Origin: Selenomonas ruminantium subsp. ruminantium ATCC 12561 | GTDB taxonomy: Bacteria; Bacillota; Negativicutes; Selenomonadales; Selenomonadaceae | NCBI RefSeq assembly: GCF_000424065.1 | Contig: NZ_AUJE01000019.1 | Location: forward strand, 1 to 64,000 | Direction: 5' to 3' | DNA length: 64,000 nt | Shown here: in pieces, positions 54,702 to 63,729 of the stretch | How positions within the stretch are numbered: position 1 is the first letter of the stretch | Layout: each line of letters begins with the position of its first letter | Translations under genes and position numbers: made by a program | Notes under the pieces: generated by a model | What the model saw: only the letters and a program-made list of their open reading frames with translations | Database searches by the model: none | Told to the model about the DNA's origin: nothing

Positions 54702-55607
54702 TTACTTTAGCAATTTTGCTAAGTTCTGTGTCATGGTCATTTTTATTTCATCCATTAGGGCAAAACGCTTGCGATACACAGACCGCTTACGGGTAGGAAT
54801 TTCATCTTCGCTTTTACGCTCCTCTTGCAATGGCAATTCATAAAAGCGGGCATCTTCCGTCACATGTCCACCGGATTCTTCCCAAAAATCGCCGAAATTA
54901 GTTTTTAGTTTGCGGTCACTCCGCACATGGTTATTCGCATAATATCCATAATTCGATACCGCATAAATATGCTTCAGCCCTAATACCTCTGCAAAAATCC
55001 GTGTCACATAAAGTGTTAAATTTTTGGTGCGATATGCATGACACTGTTTAGTTACCTTCTTGACAACATCTTTAGCATTTTCCATATTAGGACCTTGCAT
55101 TGCCCCAATCCACAAAGACCACTCAGCATTTTTATCGCGTGCTATCCAAAATATCATCTGATAAAGGTTAGCGTAGTTATGCCCCCAGCGAAAGATAAGC
55201 GAGAGCATCCCCTCCTTGCGCTGCCCAGACTCAAAAGCCATATAGAGCCTCAGCGGTTCCTCTCCACGCAAATCCTCCCATAAAAGGAAGAATTCATGTG
55301 CCGCCATCTTCAAGGCACATTCTTCCTTAAATTTTTCCATTATAAAGGATACATGCTCTTTTACAATCGTTATGCGTTCCTGCATGGTAGATTTGTTGTA
55401 AAAAAATGCTCTTGTAACCTGCTCTAATGGATATTTATTATTACTTATAAACCGTCTATTTGTCTGATTATGCATAAAAAAATCGTAAAGCGGTTTCATC
55501 GACGCATAATGAATATATGCTCTTAACACAAACACTACCATACGACGTTGTTCCCGCCAATTGCTTAAATCATATATAGATTTACCGATATCTATAAAAT
55601 TTATCAT
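54702..55607 (-). CDS. DUF535 (VirK/YbjX) family protein
   Basis: About 301 residues. EECALKMAAHEFFLLWEDLR, GMLSLIFRWGHNYANLYQMI, WSLWIGAMQGPNMENAKDVV, and GLKHIYAVSNYGYYANNHVR with the following KTNFGDFWEESGG are DUF535 features. VirK/YbjX proteins are linked to outer-membrane or surface-polymer maintenance and antimicrobial-peptide resistance in enterics, without a known activity. ATG 55607 is favoured over 55643. First gene after the lldP terminator, so it may begin the transferase operon. Confidence 0.8.
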   Translation of the reverse strand: MINFIDIGKSIYDLSNWREQRRMVVFVLRAYIHYASMKPLYDFFMHNQTNRRFISNNKYPLEQVTRAFFYNKSTMQERITIVKEHVSFIMEKFKEECALKMAAHEFFLLWEDLRGEEPLRLYMAFESGQRKEGMLSLIFRWGHNYANLYQMIFWIARDKNAEWSLWIGAMQGPNMENAKDVVKKVTKQCHAYRTKNLTLYVTRIFAEVLGLKHIYAVSNYGYYANNHVRSDRKLKTNFGDFWEESGGHVTEDARFYELPLQEERKSEDEIPTRKRSVYRKRFALMDEIKMTMTQNLAKLLK

Positions 55608-55722
55608 TATATATAGTACACCTTTTTCACTAAAATTAATCACATCTAATACATTGCATACTGGCTATCATTTTAGCTCCCCATGCCTACTAACATTTAA
55701 TTATACTACATACTCAAAAAAA

Positions 55723-55745
55723 AATCCGCACTTTCCGTGCGGATT
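55723..55745 (-). terminator. Rho-independent terminator of lldP
   Basis: The perfect stem AATCCGCAC/GTGCGGATT with a 5-nt loop is followed by nine T on the minus strand. It lies 16 bp after the lldP stop. Confidence 0.92.
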
Positions 55746-55760
55746 AGGTATTTTATTTGC

Positions 55761-57299
55761 TTATAGCACACTTGTCCCAAAATAAACCAACAAGCCAAGC
55801 AAAATAATGAATGGCAAATATATCTTCATCGTCAGCCCAAGCAGTTGGCTTTCACTTCCCCTGCCAGCCACACCGATAGCCGCAACGCCAATGGCGATGC
55901 TTTGGGGAGCAATCAGCTTACCTGCACAGGCACCAGTAGCATTAGCCGCAGCAATCCAAATCTGTGTATTGAGCGGCGCACCGATAGCAATAGCCGCATC
56001 CATCTGCAGCTTGCCCAGCAAAATGCAGGTACTGGTCGCGGACCCCGTGATAAAGCCGCCCACCGAACCAATAAAGGCGGCAATAGCCGGATACATCAAT
56101 CCTGTAGCGGCTACAGTATTGTCGGCGATGGTCGTGGTCATGCCGCTGTAGCCCATGACTTTTGCCGTAGCAATGATGCTGATAATGGTGATAAACGTCG
56201 GCCGCAGACTGGCCAGTGTCTTACGCAATACCGTCAGCATATCCCCCAAAGGCGTTCTTTTGATAAAACCGCTGACAAAGGTGGCAAAGAAAATCACCAT
56301 GCCAGGTGTCGCTATCCAATGGAAGGTATAAGGCGCGCCCCCCTCACCTTTATAAATCAATATCGACGTACGAATCTGCGAAATCGAATCGTAAATCGTC
56401 GGCACCAGTTTGCTAGTCATCAGCAATAAAATAAAAATCAGCACAAATGGCAGCCAAGCCATAAAAGCCTGGTGCTGTGTCACTTGCGGAGCATTCTCCT
56501 TCTGCAGTACATAGGCGGAATTCTGCGGCGGAAAATACTTCACCGCACCGATAATCGCCCCCATCGTACAAAGTGCTCCGGCCACGCCGGCAAGCTCAGG
56601 GCCCAGGAAATACGATACCCCCAACTGCGCCAGTACATAGCTAAGTCCTGCAGCCATACACACCGGCACCATGTCCTTGACTGCCAGCCAGCCGCTGCCC
56701 GCAATGGCCACCATCAGGAATGGGCAAAACAGCCCCAAAATACTGATTTGCAAAGCCACATAGGTAGCCAGCTGGGCAGAATCCGTGCCCATAATGCCCG
56801 ATAAGGTGACAAGCGGAATGCCGATAGAACCATACGCCGAAGGCACGAAGTTTGCCACAAGACATACCGCCACCGCACTGACGGGATTGATGCCCATCCC
56901 TGCCAGCATACTGGCCGGTATGGCCACAGCAGTCCCAAAGCCTGCCATGCCTTCCAAAAAGCCGCCAAAGCCGAAAGCAATCAGAAGGATGAGCACCCGA
57001 TAATCGCTGCTGACGGAGGTCAGCATGGCTTTGATAATCTCCATTCCACCAGTATGAACCGACAGATGGTAGGTATAAATCGTAGCCGTAATAATCAACA
57101 ATATCGGCCAACAGGCCAGTGCAGTCCCTTCCAACACCGCGCTGGCCATATAGTCAGCAGGCATACCGAAATACAGCACGCTAGCCAGCAAGGACAGCAA
57201 AAGTGCCACAGGACAGGCTTTCCAAGCCGCCATTTTCAGCCCGGAAAGAGCTACAATCAACCAGAGAATAGGAAGGACAGCAATGAATAACAGCGACAC
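55761..57299 (-). CDS. lldP: L-lactate permease
   Basis: 512 residues with about a dozen membrane spans. Family segments FGFGGFLEGMAGFGTAVAIP, GINPVSAVAVCLVANFVPSA, IGSVGGFITGSATSTCILLG and the late NATGACAGKLIAPQSIAIG are visible. It takes up lactate with protons. The start is GTG 57299, nine bases after AAAGGAGG; the frame is open to 57434 but that overlaps gmhB and has no family match. It sits oddly at the end of the heptose operon, 56 bp after gmhB. Confidence 0.92.
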   Translation of the reverse strand: MSLLFIAVLPILWLIVALSGLKMAAWKACPVALLLSLLASVLYFGMPADYMASAVLEGTALACWPILLIITATIYTYHLSVHTGGMEIIKAMLTSVSSDYRVLILLIAFGFGGFLEGMAGFGTAVAIPASMLAGMGINPVSAVAVCLVANFVPSAYGSIGIPLVTLSGIMGTDSAQLATYVALQISILGLFCPFLMVAIAGSGWLAVKDMVPVCMAAGLSYVLAQLGVSYFLGPELAGVAGALCTMGAIIGAVKYFPPQNSAYVLQKENAPQVTQHQAFMAWLPFVLIFILLLMTSKLVPTIYDSISQIRTSILIYKGEGGAPYTFHWIATPGMVIFFATFVSGFIKRTPLGDMLTVLRKTLASLRPTFITIISIIATAKVMGYSGMTTTIADNTVAATGLMYPAIAAFIGSVGGFITGSATSTCILLGKLQMDAAIAIGAPLNTQIWIAAANATGACAGKLIAPQSIAIGVAAIGVAGRGSESQLLGLTMKIYLPFIILLGLLVYFGTSVL

Positions 57300-57355
57300 G
57301 AGGAACCACCTCCTTTTTTTCTGAATAGTTTGTTTATGGGATGATTCGACATGCG

Positions 57356-57883
57356 TTAAATAAAATCCTTTATGCAGGACAACAAACTGCCCGAAACATA
57401 TTTTATCCCCTGCACGCCTGCTTTTTGCGCACATTCCAAATCCCGGCCGCTATCTCCCACTAGATAGGACTTTGAGCGGTCGATATTAAACCGCAGGCAG
57501 GCTTCATCCACCATGCCCGTATCCGGCTTACGACAACTGCATATCTTGGTATAGGCAGGGATTTTACCTGTTGGATGATGCGGGCAGTAAAAGAGCGCAT
57601 CCAAATGCGCTCCGATTTTAGCCAGTTCTTTGTTCATCCAATCGTAGACTTCTTTTATATCTTCTTCAGGATAGTATCCTCTGGCCACCCCGCTCTGGTT
57701 AGTGACGAGGATGGCCAGATAGCCTTTGTCGTTGACGTATTTAATCGCCTCTTTGGCGCCTTCTATCCAGATGAAGTCTTCAGGGCGATGAAGATAGTCT
57801 ATATCCACATTGAGTGTGCCATCACGGTCGAAAAAGACCGCTTTGTTAACCTCATCCGAGCGTTGCGCGCCCACCTTCCCCAT
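57356..57883 (-). CDS. gmhB: D-glycero-beta-D-manno-heptose 1,7-bisphosphate 7-phosphatase
   Basis: 175 residues, HAD family. AVFFDRDGTLNVDIDYLHRP (motif I), LVTNQSGVARGYY (motif II), zinc-loop cysteines in FYCPHHPTGKIPAYTKICSC and CRKPDTGMVDEA, and SYLVGDSGRDLECAQKAG (motif IV). It removes the 7-phosphate in ADP-heptose synthesis. It follows hldD by 13 bp. No strong binding site is seen at ATG 57883; coupling to hldD is likely. Confidence 0.93.
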   Translation of the reverse strand: MGKVGAQRSDEVNKAVFFDRDGTLNVDIDYLHRPEDFIWIEGAKEAIKYVNDKGYLAILVTNQSGVARGYYPEEDIKEVYDWMNKELAKIGAHLDALFYCPHHPTGKIPAYTKICSCRKPDTGMVDEACLRFNIDRSKSYLVGDSGRDLECAQKAGVQGIKYVSGSLLSCIKDFI

Positions 57884-57896
57884 AGTGAAAGGCTTT

Positions 57897-58883
57897 TTAG
57901 TCGTTGTAATCAAAGTAACCACCTTTGTTGAGGAAATCTACGTATTCCTTGACCGCATCTTTCATTTCATGGAAACCTTCGTTGTAGCCGGCTGCCAGCA
58001 GGTTGGTATCATCGGCTTCGGTGAAGTTTTGGTATTTCCCCTTGAGGACTTCAGGAAATTCGCGGTAGGCGATTTCACCTTTGCCCAAAGCCTCGATTAC
58101 AGCTTCGGCTACTTCATTGTAGGTATGCGCATGGCCGGTGCCGCAATTGTAGATACCGCTCTTGCCCTTATGCTCCCAGAACCACAGATTCACGTTGACT
58201 ACGTCCTTGACATAGACAAAATCGCGGCGCTGCTCACCATCTTTGACCGGCTGGCCGTTAATCTCACCCCAGCCTTGGAACAGACGCGCCTTGCCCGTTT
58301 CGTTGACCTGATTGTACAACTGGTAGAAAATGGACGCCATCTTGCCTTTGTGGTGTTCCTGCGGGCCATAGACATTGAAGTATTTCAGGCCGACAATCTG
58401 GCTGTGTGCCTCAGGCATTACCTGACGCACATAGCGGTCAAAGGCCAGCTTGGAGAACGCATAGGGATTCAGCGCATCTTCACACTCATCCCCCTCCCGG
58501 AAACCATTTTTGCCGCTGCCATAGGTAGATGCCGAAGATGCATAAAGGAAAGGAATGCGATGCTGCAGGCAGAAGTGCAGCACGGACTTGGAATATTCGT
58601 AGTTTACCCGCATCATAAAGTTAACATCATATTCCATGGTATCGGAGCAGGCGCCTTCGTGGAATACAGCATCGATATCCGTACCATCAAAGTCACCGTT
58701 TTCAATGCTCTGCAGGAAATCGTCCTTATGCTGATAGTCAATGAACTTCAAGCCCCGCAGGTTTTTGTAGTTCTGACCGTCTTTCAGGTCATCCACCACC
58801 AGAATATCCGTGCGGCCGCGGCGATTAAGTTCCTTTACAAGATTGCTGCCAATAAAACCGGCACCACCTGTTACAATAATCAC
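57897..58883 (-). CDS. hldD: ADP-L-glycero-D-manno-heptose 6-epimerase
   Basis: 328 residues, SDR. IIVTGGAGFIGSNLVKELNR, VFHEGACSDTMEYDVNFMMR, ASSASTYGSGKNGFREGDEC, LNPYAFSKLAFDRYVRQVMP (Tyr/Lys) and RLFQGWGEINGQPVKDGEQR are diagnostic. It finishes ADP-heptose synthesis for the LPS inner core. Start GTG 58883 after GAGGAGG. Confidence 0.96.
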   Translation of the reverse strand: MIIVTGGAGFIGSNLVKELNRRGRTDILVVDDLKDGQNYKNLRGLKFIDYQHKDDFLQSIENGDFDGTDIDAVFHEGACSDTMEYDVNFMMRVNYEYSKSVLHFCLQHRIPFLYASSASTYGSGKNGFREGDECEDALNPYAFSKLAFDRYVRQVMPEAHSQIVGLKYFNVYGPQEHHKGKMASIFYQLYNQVNETGKARLFQGWGEINGQPVKDGEQRRDFVYVKDVVNVNLWFWEHKGKSGIYNCGTGHAHTYNEVAEAVIEALGKGEIAYREFPEVLKGKYQNFTEADDTNLLAAGYNEGFHEMKDAVKEYVDFLNKGGYFDYND

Positions 58884-58930
58884 AATAAATCCTCCTCATA
58901 TATCCATCAAGATAACGGTCTATCGTTACT

Positions 58931-59027
58931 CAGTGCCCAGGGATGGGCACTGGTGGACGTAAATCCCCGGAAGGGATTTCAGTCCACGTTTTCTTTGGGT
59001 ACCTTTCTTTGCGCCAAAGAAAGGTAC
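58931..59027. repeat. Three tandem hairpins between hldE-kinase and hldD
   Basis: 58931-58952 (CAGTGCCC/GGGCACTG), 58953-58987 (GTGGAC..AAATCCC/GGGATTT..GTCCAC) and 58999-59027 (GTACCTTTCTTTG/CAAAGAAAGGTAC) are three adjacent stem-loops with 8, about 13 and 13 bp of pairing. None carries the class A or B core or a U-tract. They interrupt an otherwise compact heptose operon and could act as attenuator, RNA processing site or mobile repeat. Confidence 0.7.
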
Positions 59028-59033
59028 TCCATT

Positions 59034-60011
59034 TTATCTCAACACTTCTAAAAGTTCTTCTTTACTCACTGCGTAGGTACCCAGTTTCGCCACGACTACA
59101 CTGGCTGCCATATTGGCCATATAGGCACTTACCTCCGGAGCAAGACCGCCGGCCAGCCCTAAAGCGAATACACCGATTACCGTATCACCGGCACCGGATA
59201 CATCGAAAACTTCCTGCGCCTTGGTGGGGATATGGCAGGCACTGTCTTTCATCACCAGCGACATGCCAAATTCCGAACGAGTAGCCAATACCTGCTTGAT
59301 ACCGAACTTGCCCATCACATAACGGGCGGCTTTTTCGATAGCCTCGTCCTGATTTTTGATTTTTTCCGGCAGTACGGCACTGAGTTCCTTGAAGTTCGGC
59401 GTGATGTAATCTGCGCCGCGGTATTTGCCCCAGGCTGTGCCTTTCGGGTCAACCAGCACGGGAATTCCATGGGCATTGGCTGCCTTGATAATCTGCTGAC
59501 AGGTTTCCTCGGTGCAGGCACCTTTGCCATAGTCGGAAATAATCACCGCATCTACACCTTCATTCAGGCGTGCCGCCACAAAGTTCTGCAAGCGGTCAGC
59601 ATAAGGCCCTGTCATTTCCTCGGCTTCTTCAAAATCCAAACGAATCATCTGCTGATGACCACCGATAACCCGCAATTTCGTAGTAGTCGGCCTATCTGTG
59701 GTAATCAGCCCCTTGAAGTCAATGCCACGGGCCGTCAGTTTGTCCGTAAGGCTCTGACAATGATAGTCCTCCCCCACATAGCCCGCCAGCCCAATTTGAC
59801 ACCCTAAACGAGCAAGGTTATGAGCCACATTAGCCGCCCCGCCCAAAGTCTCCTTCTGGCTGGTCACATGGGTAACCGGCACAGGTGCCTCGGGCGAAAT
59901 ACGGGTCACTTCCCCATAGTAATACTTGTCCAGCATCACATCGCCGACCACCAGCACATGACATTTAGAAGCTGCTTGCGCAATAAAATCATGCATTATC
60001 TGTTTATCCAT
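59034..60011 (-). CDS. rfaE1: D-glycero-beta-D-manno-heptose-7-phosphate kinase (HldE kinase domain, copy 1)
   Basis: 325 residues, PfkB/ribokinase fold. VLVVGDVMLDKYYYGEVTRI followed by SPEAPVPV, LGGAANVAHNLARLG, IISDYGKGACTE, LVDPKGTAWGKYRGAD and the anion-hole motif VFDVSGAGDTVIGVFALGLA match the HldE kinase domain closely. It phosphorylates heptose-7-phosphate at C1. It lacks the fused nucleotidyltransferase domain, which is a separate gene at 62264. The site AAAGGAG lies inside the end of the upstream GT9 gene. Confidence 0.93.
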   Translation of the reverse strand: MDKQIMHDFIAQAASKCHVLVVGDVMLDKYYYGEVTRISPEAPVPVTHVTSQKETLGGAANVAHNLARLGCQIGLAGYVGEDYHCQSLTDKLTARGIDFKGLITTDRPTTTKLRVIGGHQQMIRLDFEEAEEMTGPYADRLQNFVAARLNEGVDAVIISDYGKGACTEETCQQIIKAANAHGIPVLVDPKGTAWGKYRGADYITPNFKELSAVLPEKIKNQDEAIEKAARYVMGKFGIKQVLATRSEFGMSLVMKDSACHIPTKAQEVFDVSGAGDTVIGVFALGLAGGLAPEVSAYMANMAASVVVAKLGTYAVSKEELLEVLR

Positions 60012-60014
60012 CTG

Positions 60015-61193
60015 CTAAAATTCTCCTTTGGACAGGTCAATAACGCGGCATTGATAATCGTCCTTGTGAAACGGCAGTTTATAGGCAGGCTGACCTTGGA
60101 ATTTGTCCAGCAGTTCCTCTACAAAATGCATAACCGCCGCCACGGGAATATTTTTCATACAGGCCAGATTTTCGCCCCCCGCCCGCGGGCATTGGTGAAT
60201 CCCGCAGGGATGACATTTTTCCGGCGATTTCAGCAAAACAGAACGTCCATCGTAAGGATAAAAGCCCGGTACTGGCGATGCGCCAAACATCGTAATCACG
60301 GGCAGATTCATGGCCACACCGATATGCATCGGGCCGGAATCCGTGGTAAGAAACAAGCAGCATCTGCGCAAAAGTCCTGCCAGCACCGCCAAACTGACCT
60401 TGCCGGTAAAGATATGCAAGTCCTTGCTATCCTTATTCTGCATCTGACTGACACATTTTTGTACAATCGTCAAATCCATCGGGCCGCCAAAGAACGCAAT
60501 CTTATAGCCCTTTTCGAGCAGTTTATCCGCACATTGGGCAAAATAATTATCCGGCCAGCGTTTGGTTTCCCAGCTGGCACCGATATTAAAGGCAATCACC
60601 CTATCTTCCGCAGAAAAATGTTCCCGCCAAAGTTTATCTGCTGTTTGCTGATTTTCCTCACTTAAAGCCATTTCCAGGCCGCCGTCATCCGGCTCAATGC
60701 CCAGAAACTTCCGCAGAACATTCAAGTGAGCATGCACCTGATGTTCCCAGCCCGGCACATAATGATGCGGTGGAAAAACGCCACCCGGCCCCCAGCCAAT
60801 ATGATGGGCAATGGAGGGATTCTGCATGGTTTTATCAAAAAACAGCGAAAATAACGGCTTGCTGTAGCCCACAATGTATTTTGCGCCGCTAAAAGCCGCT
60901 GCTGCCGAGGCACGTTCATTGCGGTGCAGATTAATGATCAAATCAAATTTCAGCGCCCGCACCTTGCGAATAAACTGCCACAGTTTAGCCAGCCCCTTAT
61001 CGGTTCCTTTTTTATCCATAAAAAGGCAGGCATCCAAATGGGGATTTTCCTCCACCAATTCCCGCCAGCGGGTATCGGCCAAAAGTGTCAGCCGTGCCTG
61101 CGGATAAGCTTTACGCAGAGCGCCCAAAACTGGCGTCGTCAGCATCAAATCGCCAATTTGCATAAGATTTATGATCAATATGTTTTGATACAC
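60015..61193 (-). CDS. GT9 heptosyltransferase (WaaF/WaaQ-like)
   Basis: 392 residues. ILIINLMQIGDLMLTTPVLG, LTLLADTRWRELVEENP, FDLIINLHRNERASAAAAFS, AFNIGASWETKRWPDNYFAQ and LTTDSGPMHIGVAMNLPVIT are heptosyltransferase motifs; a C-terminal Cys group CHPCGIHQCPRAGGENLAC follows. Longer than usual by a 30-residue tail. Start GTG 61193, ten bases after GAGGAG within the end of waaC, with a one-base gap. Confidence 0.88.
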   Translation of the reverse strand: MYQNILIINLMQIGDLMLTTPVLGALRKAYPQARLTLLADTRWRELVEENPHLDACLFMDKKGTDKGLAKLWQFIRKVRALKFDLIINLHRNERASAAAAFSGAKYIVGYSKPLFSLFFDKTMQNPSIAHHIGWGPGGVFPPHHYVPGWEHQVHAHLNVLRKFLGIEPDDGGLEMALSEENQQTADKLWREHFSAEDRVIAFNIGASWETKRWPDNYFAQCADKLLEKGYKIAFFGGPMDLTIVQKCVSQMQNKDSKDLHIFTGKVSLAVLAGLLRRCCLFLTTDSGPMHIGVAMNLPVITMFGASPVPGFYPYDGRSVLLKSPEKCHPCGIHQCPRAGGENLACMKNIPVAAVMHFVEELLDKFQGQPAYKLPFHKDDYQCRVIDLSKGEF

Positions 61194-61194
61194 G

Positions 61195-62211
61195 TCAGCA
61201 AAGCTCCTCAATCTTTTCCATTGCCTTTTCTACGGTGATATTTTGCAGACAGTCGATATTTTTCGGGCAAGCCCGCTTCCAGCAATAACGGCAGGAACGG
61301 TCAACCTCTATCGCATTTTCCTGCTGCCCATAAGGGCCGTTGCGGTTGGCATCAGTAGGCCCCATAAGCATAATGGTTTTCGTGCCCATACCTGCCGACA
61401 GATGCACCGGGCCGGTATCGCCGCCCACAGTCAGGCGGGCATTCTGCAGAATATACGTGAGCTGCTTAAAATTCGTCCGACCAACCAGATTCAGCGGAGG
61501 AATATCGCTATAAGAACAAATTTCCGCCGCCCGCTGTTCATCGACCAAACCGCCGCCCACCAGCACGGGAATAAATTTCCGGTCATATAGCTTATCCGCA
61601 AGACGGGCAAAGCTTTCTGCCGGCCAGCGCTTATTGGGCCAGTTAGCGCCAATAGCCAGCACCACATAGGGATTTGCCATATTGGCTCCTGCCTGAGCAA
61701 AAACCTGACGGGCAAGGTCAGCTTCGCGCTCCGGTACTTCCAGTGTAAATCGCACCTCATTTACCGGACAGCCTAATGCCCGGGCCACATCCAAATAACG
61801 CTCTACAATATGTCCATTCGCATGAGCGCCAATTACGGGTTTGGATATTTTGTCACTAAACTCCCGCATATTGCACATGCCCAGTTTCACCGGAGCCTGC
61901 CCCAGACGGGCAATAGCAGCCGACTTAAATAGCCCCTGCAAATCGAGCACTGCATCATAACGGCGCTGTTGAATCTTCCGCTTCAACGGGCCATATTCAT
62001 GCAAAAAGCCCCTTAAGGACTTAAATTTCTTCTTCTCAAAGAGAATAATTTCATCAATATAGGGGCTCATATTTACTAAATCGTAAGCAGGCGGCTCCAC
62101 AACCCAGGTGATATGGCAGTCGAGATATGCTTCCTTGAGCGCATAGGCCACAGGGAGCGCGTGGATTACATCGCCAATGGCGCTTAATTTGACTATAAGG
62201 TAGTTCCTCAT
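61195..62211 (-). CDS. waaC: Lipopolysaccharide heptosyltransferase I-like
   Basis: 338 residues, GT9. YLIVKLSAIGDVIHALPVAY, ITWVVEPPAYDLVNMSPYID, YDAVLDLQGLFKSAAIARLG, VVLAIGANWPNKRWPAESFA and LTVGGDTGPVHLSAGMGTKT closely follow WaaC, which adds the first L,D-heptose to Kdo-lipid A. The C-terminal CRYCWKRACPKNIDCLQ is an extra Cys cluster. GAGG before ATG 62211. Confidence 0.9.
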   Translation of the reverse strand: MRNYLIVKLSAIGDVIHALPVAYALKEAYLDCHITWVVEPPAYDLVNMSPYIDEIILFEKKKFKSLRGFLHEYGPLKRKIQQRRYDAVLDLQGLFKSAAIARLGQAPVKLGMCNMREFSDKISKPVIGAHANGHIVERYLDVARALGCPVNEVRFTLEVPEREADLARQVFAQAGANMANPYVVLAIGANWPNKRWPAESFARLADKLYDRKFIPVLVGGGLVDEQRAAEICSYSDIPPLNLVGRTNFKQLTYILQNARLTVGGDTGPVHLSAGMGTKTIMLMGPTDANRNGPYGQQENAIEVDRSCRYCWKRACPKNIDCLQNITVEKAMEKIEELC

Positions 62212-62263
62212 TATAACCTCATCCGCCTCTATGTTCAGCTCCTTCCCAATCAGGGAAGGCTTT

Positions 62264-62725
62264 TTACTTCTTGATTTTGTTGATGATGTTCGTAGTCGAA
62301 CGGCCCTCTACCATGTCGATAAAGGCCACCTTACCACCGTAACTTTGTACGATTTTGGCTTCGGGCAAGGTATCCAGCGTGTAATCGCCGCCCTTAACAT
62401 AAATATCCGGCTTTACTTCAGCGATGACAGCTTCGGCTGTCTGTTCGCCGAACAGTACTACATAGTCTACAGCCTGTAAAGCCCCTACTACTTTTGCCCG
62501 GTCTAGTTCGTTATTGATGGGACGTTCCGGCCCCTTTAGACGACGCACCGATTCATCGGTATTCAGCCCCAACACCAAAACATCCCCCTGCGCTTTCGCC
62601 GCTTCCAAATAAGTTACATGACCAGCATGGAGGATATCAAAACAACCATTGGTAAAGACGATTTTCTGTCCGCCTTTGCGCAGGATTTCACAAAACTGTG
62701 CGATATCTTTACGTTCTACTAACAT
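62264..62725 (-). CDS. rfaE2: D-beta-D-heptose 1-phosphate adenylyltransferase (HldE nucleotidyltransferase domain)
   Basis: 153 residues. KIVFTNGCFDILHAGHVTYL (the HxGH nucleotidyltransferase motif), LVLGLNTDESVRRLKGPERP, VLFGEQTAEAVIAEVKPDIY and the late EGRSTTNIINKI are RfaE2 features. It makes ADP-D,D-heptose. ATG 62725 follows GAGGGAG; the frame extends to 62812 without family match. 10 bp after the second kinase gene. Confidence 0.95.
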   Translation of the reverse strand: MLVERKDIAQFCEILRKGGQKIVFTNGCFDILHAGHVTYLEAAKAQGDVLVLGLNTDESVRRLKGPERPINNELDRAKVVGALQAVDYVVLFGEQTAEAVIAEVKPDIYVKGGDYTLDTLPEAKIVQSYGGKVAFIDMVEGRSTTNIINKIKK

Positions 62726-62735
62726 ACATACTCCC

Positions 62736-63722
62736 TCACTGCAAAGCCCGGCGCAGTTCTTCACTAGAAACCGTAGCTGTGCCCAGCTTGCGCACAGCGA
62801 TACCGCTGGCAATATTGCTGAGTTCAGCAGCCCGTACCGGCTCTACGCCTGCGGCCAAAGCCAAAATAACCGTGGATACACAGGTATCCCCCGCACCTGA
62901 TACATCAAAAACTTCACTTTTATCCGATACCGGAATATCATGGATAGAACCGTCCTTTTCCAAAAGGACCATGCCTTTTTCGCCTCGGGTTACCAATACG
63001 CCATCAGCATTTAATTCTTCCAACAGCTCCTGTCCGGCAGTGAAAATGCTCTCATCATCATGCAGTTCACGGCCGACAGCTGCAGCCAGTTCCGCATCAT
63101 TCTGCTTCACATAGCCGATGTTCTTGAACCGATGTATATCATAACGGCTGTCCACCATGCTGGGAATATCATGCGCACGGCAATAGGAAATAATCTGCTG
63201 CTGAAGCTTCTCCGTAACGGTGCCGGAGCCATAATCACTCAAAACCACACCATCTATTTCCGGCAAAAGTCCCTTGATGTATTGGCTGATCTGACTCTCA
63301 TGCGCCTTTTGCATGGGCTTGTCGCTTTCTTTATCAATACGGACAATCTGCTGACTGACCGTAGCCCTGCCCCCGGCGATAACGCGGGTTTTGGAAATGG
63401 TCGGCCGCTTTTCGTCACAGAACAAGCCTTCCGTATGGGCACCGTTCTTCTCCAAAGCTTCTTTCAGCCCCTTGGCGGCACTATCCAGTCCCAAAAGACC
63501 TACGGCAAAGACATTACCACCTAATGTCGCCACGTTGTTGACCACATTAGCGGCACCACCAGCTACTACTTTTTCACCGGCCTGCTGCAAAACAAGCACC
63601 GGCGCTTCCCGGGAAATACGGGATATGCGGCCATCCAGATAAATATCGGCTACCATATCGCCAATGACCAGTATGTTCCGCCCCTGAATTTCATCAATTA
63701 TATTTGCTAATTCTTGTTTCAT
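62736..63722 (-). CDS. HldE-type sugar kinase, copy 2
   Basis: 328 residues, PfkB fold: ILVIGDMVADIYLDGRISRI, VVAGGAANVVNNVATLG, VVLSDYGSGTVTEKLQQQ, SMVDSRYDIHRFKNIGYVKQ and VFDVSGAGDTCVSTVILALA. It is clearly homologous to the kinase at 59034 but substitutes residues around the sugar site (for example VDSRYDIHRF for VDPKGTAWGKY). Directly ahead of rfaE2, so it could be the true partner, with copy 1 redundant or acting on another sugar. Starts 7 bp after lptD. Confidence 0.85.
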   Translation of the reverse strand: MKQELANIIDEIQGRNILVIGDMVADIYLDGRISRISREAPVLVLQQAGEKVVAGGAANVVNNVATLGGNVFAVGLLGLDSAAKGLKEALEKNGAHTEGLFCDEKRPTISKTRVIAGGRATVSQQIVRIDKESDKPMQKAHESQISQYIKGLLPEIDGVVLSDYGSGTVTEKLQQQIISYCRAHDIPSMVDSRYDIHRFKNIGYVKQNDAELAAAVGRELHDDESIFTAGQELLEELNADGVLVTRGEKGMVLLEKDGSIHDIPVSDKSEVFDVSGAGDTCVSTVILALAAGVEPVRAAELSNIASGIAVRKLGTATVSSEELRRALQ

Positions 63723-63729
63723 TTATCAA

